Shown here in pieces: positions 16,701 to 23,658 of a stretch of DNA of 47,214 nt. Made by a program: the position numbers and the translations under genes. A model generated the notes under the pieces. That model was given only the letters and a program-made list of their open reading frames with translations. It did not search any database and was not told the DNA's origin. Origin of the DNA: Ignisphaera sp. Its GTDB lineage: Archaea > Thermoproteota > Thermoprotei_A > Sulfolobales > Ignisphaeraceae. The number at the start of each line of letters is the position of its first letter. Position 1 is the stretch's first letter. The stretch lies in assembly GCA_028275825.1 (NCBI GenBank), contig JAPWTX010000010.1:1-47214 (forward strand). Direction: 5' to 3'.

Positions 16701-17381
16701 GCCAGACAGATTGGTTGTAGTGCCCAGCCCTATAACACTATACGTGCCTCTAGGCAAGCCTTCTCCTGTCACTGACAACAATGTTATGTTCACAGCTGCT
16801 GTTCCATCACTGGCTACAGATAGGGGTAGTGGGGGTGCTGAATAAGATCCTGTTATTGGTCCCACAAACTGTACTGTAGTTATTGTGTCTCCTGGTACGT
16901 AGCCTAGGAACTTAACAGTTATATTCATTGGTCTTCCAAATGGATCAACATTTGCGGTTTGTATTGGCGTTACCTTAACCTTTGGAGCTATGAGTACACT
17001 CCTGTTTTGTGAAACTCCAACTGCTGTAACAACTACGTAGAAGTAATCCCTGCCATTACTAGATTGTACTCCTGGTAATGATTCTGGTAGTGTTAAGCTA
17101 ACTGTGTAGCGTCCTGCTGTTGGTGGTGTAAACCATGTTGAAGCCCATGTCGCAGTGCATGCAGTATCACTGCATAGCTTTACTGTTACTGTTGCAGACA
17201 TAGCTACATCTATTGTCACTGTAACAGGCTCTCCTGGATATGCTGGGCTGGGGGATACCGAAACTATTGTTGCAGGAGTGAACTGTTGTGCTTGTACAGG
17301 TACTGCCATTGTTATTAGTAGTGGTGCTACAAATAGTATTGCCATTATTATAGAGGTTATTGCTTTGAGATTTGGTTTCAT
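13794..17381 (-). CDS. Large membrane-anchored S-layer protein
   Basis: The 1195-aa surface protein has a signal peptide (hydrophobic 7-30, cleavage likely after AQA near 32). A long Thr/Ser/Val/Tyr-rich beta-sandwich region follows (about 33-930), with many NxS/T sites and repeated YPGEPV/GPGFV-type immunoglobulin-like modules. Next is a coiled coil of about 230 residues with repeated DVASKVDAVSSKVD-like heptads (about 935-1165). It ends in one transmembrane helix (about 1167-1188) and GRKLAS. This layout suggests a lattice protein on its own membrane stalk. A cluster of six cysteines near 708-735 is unusual. The promoter has CCTTTTAAAGG at 17427-17437, and GGGTGG lies 9 nt before the ATG. 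No sortase or archaeosortase tail is seen. Confidence 0.85.
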   Translation of the reverse strand: MKPNLKAITSIIMAILFVAPLLITMAVPVQAQQFTPATIVSVSPSPAYPGEPVTVTIDVAMSATVTVKLCSDTACTATWASTWFTPPTAGRYTVSLTLPESLPGVQSSNGRDYFYVVVTAVGVSQNRSVLIAPKVKVTPIQTANVDPFGRPMNITVKFLGYVPGDTITTVQFVGPITGSYSAPPLPLSVASDGTAAVNITLLSVTGEGLPRGTYSVIGLGTTTNLSGAKNGTLTIVPQVIIKPTEGNGRCDNSFCELTKVNITGYGFDPNVPITKIALWNINFTKVNYTFSGINMPTDSYGYFSVSNLAQYLRTNMTAGLYIPIVYEGIAPPSTLSNTSTIGLGVKGTVNITQSDMTSTFKTRASVTATSFVNGTLGYAVATAAMSFTKTEVLRINITENGMKYMLAANIEGTAIRFSLYNMTTSPPTQLLTTTATPSYNATVGAYIANLSFTIQKPPKYVTTTPRNFTYKYWATFYNYSNYIYLQLKQLSLSITAANLTITYSNVDTGVTKTWTFTYPTSMSVSGTVVSVPTTTFQDAGLSWNITWSYDASTKIATLTVTGTPIAGPSFSFRNVYYIVRPLLVLLTPGIIKPGDNVTIAAYGYGPGAAYGYVGYNTLDVYWEKIRLLTTISPLGKDGNATFTVTIPSDATFGVHYIWGVDKWGYEYSLAIVIGAKAYWMIVYPPPFTPPAKVQPFVSAGYNNQRIVVCPCPESAGVKGVSYCAKCVTYGGMCDYLGDIVRVVLTGVSPGETITVYFGGQTMKTVIANTSMVAVDFVVPTLPEGNYTITVVGSVSGTITVNTFYNYTAMITGVVPQVKPKLLLLDLNKDIVPILVGPGFVRVIGTGFTPGTSMLAMLINGTDAAYSLNQQVQRWTANPSGVLTSPFTSVLGIYMPALEPGAYTISLAYVKPLPNGSTTTGITLPGYVFVVNNVSIATTKDDLAKAVNTLSNTISNASKDIKNSISAAQAALAGQLSTLSDSLKKVSDTVSAMASDVKAALSKISDVYSAVTTVSGKVDSANSKLDKIASDVSDLKSSVSSISTSLSGLQGAVSTIKDAADTLNKNVGALSTKLDSISAAVSDLSGKVSAVSSAVSDLSGKVASKDDVSAVASKVSDVASKVDAVSSKVDSAASTLSGKIDSAVNTLSGKVDSVASKVDSATSTLQTYVIIALILALIAAAASIYAAIQLGRKLAS

Positions 17382-17426
17382 AGCTTAGAGCCACCCAATT
17401 CAAGTAGAGTAGTTGGCATGGATAAC

Positions 17427-17437
17427 CTTTAAAAGGG
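17427..17437 (-). promoter_or_regulatory. TATA box of the S-layer gene
   Basis: The palindromic CCTTTTAAAGG lies about 50 bp before the ATG. With initiation about 25 bp downstream, it leaves a leader carrying the strong ribosome site GGGTGG, fitting a highly expressed protein. Confidence 0.55.
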
Positions 17438-17657
17438 TTTTGTCTACAGCGACTTCAATGCCCTGCATAGCTCTGTATACAGCTATCTCGCTGTTATATA
17501 CAGTAGCTTCAACTAATTATCATAACTACAAAGCTTGGTGAGCGGAGGTCAGCTCTTGGTGTAGGTATGCTGAGTGTGAAGCATGTTTTTGTCGTCATAT
17601 GGTGGGCAATAAGTATTTATAGCTGTTGTAGTGCTCTATGTTTTTTGTGTGGGTGCT

Positions 17658-18257
17658 GTGAGTTCTGAGCAGAAGAGAAAGGTTCTTGTAGCTAGGGAAG
17701 ATCTTGTTAACGCTCTTAGCTTGGTTGCTAGGAGGCGGGGTTCAACTCTGTATTCACTTACGAATGAGGTTATTGAACAGGCGTTGAGGGCTGAGTCCAT
17801 GGGTGTGAGCTTGAGGGAGGTTCTTGATGTGTATGAGGTTCTTAAGGCTAATAGGAGCTCTGGTCAAACCCTTATACCTGTGGAGATTCTTGTGGCGATG
17901 GCTTCTAGGCTTGATTCTAAGAGTTTTGAAGAGATTGAGAGGCTTTGGAGAGAGGCTGGTAGGTGGTATGGTGAGTACCTGGCTATAAGGTTTAGGGATA
18001 GCTTTAGGGATAGTGGTGCTAGGATTTCTCAGCTCGAAAGGTTTTTGAAGGAGGTTAGGTGGGAGTTTGTGGATTTGGTGATACATGGCGAAGGTGATGG
18101 TGTTAGAGTTAGGTGTGTCTCTCCCCAGATACCTGCAGAGGTTATGAGGTTTCTCGCTGCTTTTATAGAAGGGGTTCTCGAAGCCTTTAACTATATTGTT
18201 GAGAGGAGGAGCATATTTAAGGGGATTCTCGATGTTTTTGCCAGGCCATCTAAATAG
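17658..18257 (+). CDS. Uncharacterised protein with ribbon-helix-helix-like N-terminus
   Basis: The protein is about 200 aa. The first roughly 50 residues (KRKVLVAREDLVNALSLVARRRG, then SLTNEVIEQALRAE) have the strand-helix-helix pattern of CopG/Arc-type DNA-binding proteins. The rest is helical with no recognised domain and many Arg/Glu residues. The start is uncertain: GTG codons at 17631, 17649 and 17658 are all in frame, and the TATA box (about 17611-17620) predicts a transcript start near 17640, which rules out the first. It is divergent from the S-layer gene, so a regulatory link is possible but unproven. Confidence 0.55.
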   Translation: MSSEQKRKVLVAREDLVNALSLVARRRGSTLYSLTNEVIEQALRAESMGVSLREVLDVYEVLKANRSSGQTLIPVEILVAMASRLDSKSFEEIERLWREAGRWYGEYLAIRFRDSFRDSGARISQLERFLKEVRWEFVDLVIHGEGDGVRVRCVSPQIPAEVMRFLAAFIEGVLEAFNYIVERRSIFKGILDVFARPSK

Positions 18258-18268
18258 ACTTCAGCTAC

Positions 18269-18790
18269 CTAGTCCCTTCCAGCAATCTCCCTAATTCTCT
18301 CAACACCTTTTATTTCATCTATAAACTTTGTTGTTGATGGAGGCACTAATTCCCTCCACCTCTCATCTCCCATAATCATCATGGATCTTATCCTTGTAGA
18401 GCTATAAACCTCTCTACTATATGCAGGAGGTATGAGAACTTCGTATCCAGCTTCCTTAAAAAGCCGTACCACAAGGGGGTTTCTAGCTACTCCAAATCTA
18501 AATGGGGGTACGTACATGGCTACATACTTAACCCACACAACATTCATTAAGATGTCGGGCACAGGTATTATGTAAACTCTAGAGAGGTCTACTTTAGCAT
18601 CTTTCAATGCCTCTCTAACCATGACCACTCTTTCACCAGCTGTAAATGGGTTTGCAATGGTGTGACTCTCTTGAGCCGTTCCAATAACTATCACCAGTTC
18701 GTCTACTTTCTCCAAAGCCCATCTAATCACATTTACATGGCCCCAGTGTATGGGCTGAAACCTGCCTGGGTAAACGCCTCTTACAACCAT
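18269..18790 (-). CDS. nadM: Nicotinamide-nucleotide adenylyltransferase
   Basis: It joins ATP and NMN to make NAD. The 173-aa product has YPGRFQPIHWGHVNVI (residues 7-22) with the HxGH-type ATP site, the IGTAQESHT segment near 37 and the late SSTRIRSMM motif (ISSTxxR class). The ATG at 18790 is preferred over the GTG at 18802, since AGGTG lies about 8 nt before it. Its stop is 11 bp from the convergent stop of the gene at 18257. It is divergent from rtcA with an 80-bp shared promoter region. Confidence 0.92.
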   Translation of the reverse strand: MVVRGVYPGRFQPIHWGHVNVIRWALEKVDELVIVIGTAQESHTIANPFTAGERVVMVREALKDAKVDLSRVYIIPVPDILMNVVWVKYVAMYVPPFRFGVARNPLVVRLFKEAGYEVLIPPAYSREVYSSTRIRSMMIMGDERWRELVPPSTTKFIDEIKGVERIREIAGRD

Positions 18791-18870
18791 TTGCACAAGC
18801 ACCTAAAACCACATTTTCAAGACATTTGATAGAGTGCATAAAATAAAAGTTGTTATAGGTGCTTTGAAGC

Positions 18871-19932
18871 ATGCTTGTGGTTGATGGTAGTTTTGGTGAG
18901 GGTGGTGGGCAGATACTTAGGACTGCAATAGGCTTGGCAACGGTGCTTGGCAAGCCTATTAAGATTGTGAATATAAGGGCTAGGAGGAGGAATCCTGGGC
19001 TTCAGCCACAGCATTTAACAGCTGTAAGGGCTCTTGCAAAGCTTTCTAGTGCTAGGGTTGTGGGTGCTGAGGTGGGTTCCATGCAGCTTGTTTTTGAGCC
19101 TGGCGAGCCTAGGGGAGGAAGCTATGTATTTGATGTGGGGACTGCGGGTAGTGTCACGCTTGTATTGCAAGCATTAATCCCGACATTGCCATTTCTAGAC
19201 AGGGATACTGTGATAGAGCTTAGAGGCGGTACTGATGTTCCATGGAGCCCAACTGTGGATTATATGAGGTTTGTGTTCATCCCACTTGCAATGAGGTTTG
19301 GGATGCGCATGGATTTGGAGGTGGTTAGGAGGGGGCATTATCCAAGGGGTGGAGGCATTATCAAAATTAGTGCAAAACCTACTCATAGACTGAAATCCGT
19401 GGAGCTTACTGAGAGAGGAGAGCTGAAGAGGATTGGAGGGAAGTCGCACTGTGTGAAACTACCAAAACACATTGCTGAAAGACAGGCTAATGCAGCTAAA
19501 GAAGTTTTAGAAAGGCTTGGAGTACCAATAGATATAGAGCTCGAGTTCTATGACCCTAAATCAGACCCTCATCCAGGGCCTGGAAGCGGTATTGCGCTCT
19601 ACGCAGATTTCAGCAACAGTATTATGGGGGCAGATGCGCTTGGAGAAAAGGGGAAACCAGCTGAGGCTGTTGGAAGAGAAGCCGCACAAAAACTCTTACA
19701 GGAAGTGGAAAGTGGAGCAGCTATAGATAGCCACATGGGGGACATGATTGTAGCCCTAGCCTGCTTAGCAGAAGGCATAACTAGATACACCACACCTAAG
19801 ATAACACTACACATGGAAACAGCGCTGAAGATAGCTAAAGACATTGCTGGCTGTGAATACAGAACCCTGCCAATGGGATCTGTATATTTAGTAGAGATTA
19901 GAGGTCTGGGACTGACCTCCTCCCCACTCTAA
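18871..19932 (+). CDS. rtcA: RNA 3'-terminal phosphate cyclase
   Basis: It converts RNA 3'-phosphate ends to 2',3'-cyclic phosphates with ATP. The 353-aa product has DGSFGEGGGQILRTA at the start (residues 5-19), RARRRNPGLQPQH, FDVGTAGSVTLVLQ and the C-terminal DSHMGDM block near 286-292 containing the histidine that takes AMP. All key parts are present. It stands alone, divergent from nadM. Confidence 0.94.
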   Translation: MLVVDGSFGEGGGQILRTAIGLATVLGKPIKIVNIRARRRNPGLQPQHLTAVRALAKLSSARVVGAEVGSMQLVFEPGEPRGGSYVFDVGTAGSVTLVLQALIPTLPFLDRDTVIELRGGTDVPWSPTVDYMRFVFIPLAMRFGMRMDLEVVRRGHYPRGGGIIKISAKPTHRLKSVELTERGELKRIGGKSHCVKLPKHIAERQANAAKEVLERLGVPIDIELEFYDPKSDPHPGPGSGIALYADFSNSIMGADALGEKGKPAEAVGREAAQKLLQEVESGAAIDSHMGDMIVALACLAEGITRYTTPKITLHMETALKIAKDIAGCEYRTLPMGSVYLVEIRGLGLTSSPL

Positions 19933-20332
19933 AGTGTGAGAGCTCATGGGACGGCAAATCTCATAACAGCATATTCTCAAAGCATTCTCTTAAGATGTAG
20001 AGCAAACTGTAGCAGCATTATAAGCTACCATAGAGAATTTTGAGCTATCAAACCACAGAAGCTCAGTTCCCATGTATTTTGCATGGTTTGCGTCATTTTC
20101 ATCGCATTTTCTCCCTCCCCACACTTTCTGGGCTTTACCAGACTTTGGTGTATTTAGAGCAATTCGGGGATAATGCCTCACGATTTCTCAGGGGAGTTTC
20201 CTAGGCTCTTCGCATAGTGATTAACTGCTTTCAGAGGTTTGTCTTCAGAATTTATAAGTTTTGATATTGATCCATGTAGAACTATATATTGCAATAGCCA
20301 AAGAGTTTTTGAGTGAGTGGTATTAGCTCTTG
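19933..20332. other. Intergenic region between rtcA and rpl37e
   Basis: About 400 bp lie between convergent genes. A 63-codon minus-strand frame at 19990-20181 has no ribosome site or recognisable domain and is not called. No tRNA or strong hairpin was seen. Confidence 0.4.
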
Positions 20333-20518
20333 CTACTTAATTCTAGCTCTGTTGTACTTCTTGTTTTGCCAGCTATACCTCCTCATTTTGCTAGATTTGC
20401 CAAAACCACAGGCGGCGCAATAACCTTTTGATACATTAAATGCTACTCTTCCGCATCTCCTACACTTAATATGCGTCACATTCCTGCTTCTCTTACCCAT
20501 TGACGGCGTTCCTTTCAC
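20333..20518 (-). CDS. rpl37e: 50S ribosomal protein eL37
   Basis: This is a zinc-binding large-subunit protein of 61 aa. It has [11 protein letters not shown] at the N-terminus, CRRCG and CAACGFG as the two zinc knuckles, and [10 protein letters not shown] near the end, the standard eL37 pattern. It follows the LSm gene by 12 bp, an arrangement conserved across archaea. Confidence 0.95.
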   Translation of the reverse strand: MKGTPSMGKRSRNVTHIKCRRCGRVAFNVSKGYCAACGFGKSSKMRRYSWQNKKYNRARIK

Positions 20519-20530
20519 AGCGCACCACCT

Positions 20531-20788
<258 letters not shown>

Positions 20789-20865
20789 TTACTAAGGTAG
20801 GGTTATAAGCTTTTACACTACTCGTTATCTGCAAATAGTGTTGTGGATATGAAGGCGGGTTAAAC

Positions 20866-21375
20866 ATGATAGTGGGAGTCATGAGCGATACTCACGATAA
20901 TTTAGAGGCTCTTTTAAAAGCCTTTGAGATCTTTAGGAAGAATGGTGTTGAGGCTGTAATTCATCTTGGTGACATAATCTCTCCATTCACGTTCATGAGG
21001 ATTCTCGAATACCCTGGTAGAATAGTGGCTGTGCTAGGCAATAATGATGGGGATGTGCTGTTGCTTAAGGAGCTTGCGGTAAAAGCTGGTGCAGTGCTTA
21101 GAAGAGATGTCTATGTGATGGAGGTAACCGGGAGGAAGATATTTTTGATGCATGGCTTTGGAGATGCTGAAACAACGAAAACCATAGCACACGCTATTGC
21201 AATAACAGGAAAATTTGACGCTATTCTCTATGGACATACACATAAAGCTGAAGTAACGCAAATAGGAAAAGTTATAGTGCTAAACCCAGGAGAAGTCTGC
21301 GGATATCTAACAGGAAGGCGATCCGTAGCCACACTAAACACAGCAACACTAGAGTACAAAATTATAGAATTTTAA
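20866..21375 (+). CDS. MJ0936-type (YfcE-like) metallophosphodiesterase
   Basis: The 169-aa calcineurin-like phosphoesterase has all metal motifs: SDTHDN near residue 7, HLGDI near 34, LGNNDGD near 57, MHGFG and YGHTHKA near 125, ending in NPGE. Relatives hydrolyse phosphodiesters such as bis-pNPP; the physiological substrate is not known. It stands alone, divergent from LSm, followed by tRNA-His. Confidence 0.88.
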   Translation: MIVGVMSDTHDNLEALLKAFEIFRKNGVEAVIHLGDIISPFTFMRILEYPGRIVAVLGNNDGDVLLLKELAVKAGAVLRRDVYVMEVTGRKIFLMHGFGDAETTKTIAHAIAITGKFDAILYGHTHKAEVTQIGKVIVLNPGEVCGYLTGRRSVATLNTATLEYKIIEF

Positions 21376-21422
21376 GATAGAGTTTTTAGCCCACAAAAAC
21401 AACACTATAACGCAGCAGGGGT

Positions 21423-21515
21423 GGCCGCGGTAGCTCAGCCTGGTCAGAGCGCGGGACTGTGGGGCGCAAAGGCGCAGAGATCCCGAGGTCCCGGGTTCGA
21501 ATCCCGGCCGCGGCC
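21423..21515 (+). tRNA. tRNA-His (GTG) with a 17-nt intron
   Basis: G-1 (21423) is encoded opposite C73 (21515), the identity pair of tRNA-His. The acceptor is GCCGCGG with CCGCGGC. The anticodon stem is CGGGA (21452-21456) with TCCCG (21481-21485), and the anticodon is GTG (21459-21461). A 17-nt intron (about 21463-21479) sits after position 37. Its GCGC-AAAG-GCGC core can form a short hairpin, as needed for a bulge-helix-bulge site. The T arm is CCGGG-TTCGAAT-CCCGG. Confidence 0.93.
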
Positions 21516-21552
21516 CTAAAATCTAAATAGGTATGCTAACAGGCTGGCTCGC

Positions 21553-21753
21553 ATGGCTAACTATAAGAAGTACAAAGAAGTATTAGAAAAACTGGGCTTG
21601 AGACAACTAGATGTATACAGATATAAGGAGAGAGATGTTGTGAGAGCTATGAGAGTTCAAGATAGTAAAATCCTCTTAATAGAACTTCCAAAGCATAGAG
21701 AAGAAATGAGTCTAGAGGAATTTACAAACTTGATTAAAGCAAGAATAAAGTAA
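21553..21753 (+). CDS. Small uncharacterised protein
   Basis: The 66-aa protein is basic and predicted helical (ANYKKYKEVLEKLGLRQLDVY, then KILLIELPKHREEMSLEEF). It has sensible codon use and an ATG 37 bp after tRNA-His. I do not recognise the family. It has no cysteines, signal or membrane segment. It may be a conserved crenarchaeal small protein. It could be read through from the tRNA promoter, which is inference. Confidence 0.5.
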   Translation: MANYKKYKEVLEKLGLRQLDVYRYKERDVVRAMRVQDSKILLIELPKHREEMSLEEFTNLIKARIK

Positions 21754-21891
21754 CACACACCATTTACCTCACTTCCATATACACAATTTTCACAATTAAG
21801 CATAATAGCTTGTGCCCCGCCTAACCGATCTCTCAACATCTCCATACCCATCCGCGGGTCTTTTAGAGAGACGTGAGGCAGCGGGGCGTTT

Positions 21892-21946
21892 CCCCTCTAA
21901 CGGTACTTGATGGTATTTGTAAATATTTGTATTTCCGTTAGAGGGG
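21892..21946. repeat. Perfect 12-bp inverted repeat with AT-rich loop
   Basis: CCCCTCTAACGG (21892-21903) is exactly repeated in inverted orientation at 21935-21946, around a 31-nt AT-rich loop containing direct TATTTGTA-like repeats. It abuts repeat E copy 3. It could be a replication-type or element-end hairpin or part of an RNA. Confidence 0.7.
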
Positions 21947-22075
21947 CTGGGCCTCGATGTGGGTTCACTAGCTTCACCCACACCCCATGGGCCCCTGTCG
22001 AGCCCAACGCCACGGGGCTCCCATCTGAATCTCTATATTGATTCCCTATGTCACCGCGGTGCGGATCATCCGAGA
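21941..22075. repeat. Dispersed intergenic repeat E, copy 3
   Basis: This is the longest and most GC-rich copy. It contains the stem GTGGGT...ACCCAC (about 21960-21981) and blocks shared with 12098-12200 and 1444-1541, ending in GGATCATCC. It is followed by CGAGAAACTATAG, which recurs at 22470 and, inverted, at 22544. Confidence 0.55.
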
Positions 22076-22299
22076 AACTATAGTAGTTATAGAGCTATTT
22101 AAACATTACTCTCTATTGGCAAATATTTACAGATATTCACAGATATTTAAACTTACCATCAATTCTGTAACAGCCTTAAATAGTAAGTTGTATGCTGTTT
22201 AATAAACTTTTCCTTGGGGCTGTTTCGGTCTTCATAATTATTTGTAACACTTATTTTCATTGATGTTTAAGACTTAGAGTTGAGTTTATAAGTTGCTGT
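22076..22299. other. Gene-free AT-rich stretch
   Basis: It contains short tandem-like CAGATATT repeats near 22125-22145 and a weak match (GCTGTTTC-GTCTTCATAA, near 22217-22235) to the promoter-like repeat. No gene is seen. Confidence 0.4.
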
Positions 22300-22311
22300 T
22301 GTTTATAAGCT

Positions 22312-22420
22312 TGGTCAGTGACCCCGAGTTTCCGAGATCCGCAGGGCTATGAAGCCCCTGGTGACAGGGGCTGAGCTTCTGTGGTGAGGGGGCTTGGGGA
22401 GACCGTTGAGAAGTAGATGG
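22312..22420 (+). ncRNA. Candidate structured RNA C (kink-turn-like family)
   Basis: It contains a perfect 8-bp hairpin AGCCCCTG-GTGA-CAGGGGCT (22353-22372) with a GNRA-type tetraloop. It is preceded by CTATGA and followed by CTGAGC, the same arrangement as 285-313 in candidate RNA A. Upstream GGTCA...CCCCGAG is also shared with 257-267. TTTATAAGC (about 22299-22307) is a possible TATA element, although it sits too close for the hairpin to be far into the transcript. Function is unknown. Confidence 0.35.
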
Positions 22421-22469
22421 TGGGGAGCCTGAAAAAAGCGAATATGAGAGGCTGTGGACCGCTATCTAC

Positions 22470-22558
22470 CGAGAAACGGTATAGTGTATAACTTCCTCAT
22501 CATAAAGGACAGTGTTCTTAGTTGCAAAACCTTTTTAAATATGCTATAGTGTTTCTCG
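22470..22558. repeat. Inverted CGAGAAAC..TATAG repeats
   Basis: CGAGAAACGGTATAG (22470-22484) and the inverted CTATAGTGTTTCTCG (22544-22558) face each other, and a third copy in direct orientation starts at 22071. They may mark the ends of an element containing candidate RNA C. Confidence 0.45.
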
Positions 22559-22653
22559 ATATTTATTCTACAATGTATTTACTTATAGTTGTGGCGAGAA
22601 TCAAACGAGGATGTTTTTATTTTGGAATGCTGTTTAGTGGGGCCGGTGTTTGG

Positions 22654-22727
22654 TAGCGGGGGGTGGATTTGAACCACCGACCTCGGGGTTATGAGCCCCG
22701 CGGGCTGCCAGGCTGCCCTACCCCGCT
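22654..22727 (-). tRNA. Initiator tRNA-Met (CAT)
   Basis: The cloverleaf is complete on the minus strand: acceptor AGCGGGG with CCCCGCT, with the A1-U72 end pair that marks archaeal initiators. The anticodon stem is CGGGG with CCCCG (consecutive G-C pairs), the anticodon is CAT (22691-22693), and the T arm is GGTGG-TTCAAAT-CCACC. There is no intron, and CCA is not encoded. Confidence 0.94.
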
Positions 22728-22790
22728 ATTTACGGCCCCATTATGTGGTATTTATGTATTTGTAAGCTTAAAAGTGTATGTGTTATTGCT

Positions 22791-23429
22791 TTATGATGAT
22801 ACGGATATTGTATAGCTTGCCAGGTTTTTTACTTCTGTTAGCTTTAGTTTTAGGTTTCTCATTCTGTTTTTCAATACTTTTACAAGTCTTTGCATATGCA
22901 CCTTGCTGACGCTGGTTTTGTGAGCTATTTCATCTATGTCTGCTTCGCCATGCGTTATGAGATCCTTTATTAGTAGTGCTAGTGCTACTTTACTTCTGAA
23001 TGTTCTTGAAGACAGGATAGCATCTTCTTCTAATACCTCCAGGATTTTCCCTATAATCTCATCTTCCTTTACTAACTTCTTTAACCCATCATCATTTACA
23101 TGTCTGTATACCCTGGCTTTTCCACCATTTGCTACAATTTTTATGGCATCTAAATCCACTTTTACATTCTTTCTGCATCTTCTCACAAAATCTTCATAGC
23201 GATTAACCTCTTTCACATATTCGCTGAGTTTCAGTCTGTAGCTATAGGCTCTCTTAAACTTCATGGCATTTTTAACGCTTTTCACAACGTCATTTACATA
23301 TTCCTGAGCAACACCTAGAAACTGTTCTACAAATATTGTCTCAATAACTGTTCCACACTCCTTACACACAACATATCCTTTTTCAAAGTCGTACACCAAA
23401 TCTATTGAATTACAATATGGGCATTTCAC
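22791..23429 (-). CDS. TFB paralogue / TFIIB-type zinc-ribbon protein (Tfb3-like)
   Basis: The 212-aa product begins with a TFIIB zinc ribbon (C3, C6, C22, C25: CPYC...CKEC). The B-reader/linker is not recognisable, and the rest resembles at most a shortened cyclin-like core ending in a helix-turn-helix (DIDEIAHKTSVSKVHMQRLVKVLKNRM, about 165-190). A full TFB has about 300 aa with two cyclin repeats, so this is a reduced paralogue. Sulfolobus Tfb3, a co-activator in the DNA-damage response, is the nearest parallel I know. It is divergent from PCNA. Confidence 0.65.
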   Translation of the reverse strand: MKCPYCNSIDLVYDFEKGYVVCKECGTVIETIFVEQFLGVAQEYVNDVVKSVKNAMKFKRAYSYRLKLSEYVKEVNRYEDFVRRCRKNVKVDLDAIKIVANGGKARVYRHVNDDGLKKLVKEDEIIGKILEVLEEDAILSSRTFRSKVALALLIKDLITHGEADIDEIAHKTSVSKVHMQRLVKVLKNRMRNLKLKLTEVKNLASYTISVSS

Positions 23430-23658
23430 AGTATAGCACCAGGTATAGCAAAAGCCTCAGAGACTATATAAAATGGTATGTAAATCTCTATTCATACTCA
23501 CTGAGAGCAGACCGAAACTATTCGTAAACTATGAAAATCAGAATTCATATGCTTCATCACATACGCAGATCGAGATCCCTCATCATCCAACAAACTCTTA
23601 TGTAGACAACCACTTAAAAATTTTGGTAGCTACAGCTCTAAAATAGGTGTAAAGTGCT

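Noticed and set aside
19990-20181. 63-codon minus-strand frame as a small gene
   Set aside because: There is no ribosome site or TATA box at suitable distance and no recognisable family; composition resembles spacer DNA.
21754-22653. CRISPR array
   Set aside because: The repeats are few, irregular in spacing and differently oriented; there is no regular repeat-spacer periodicity and no cas gene nearby.
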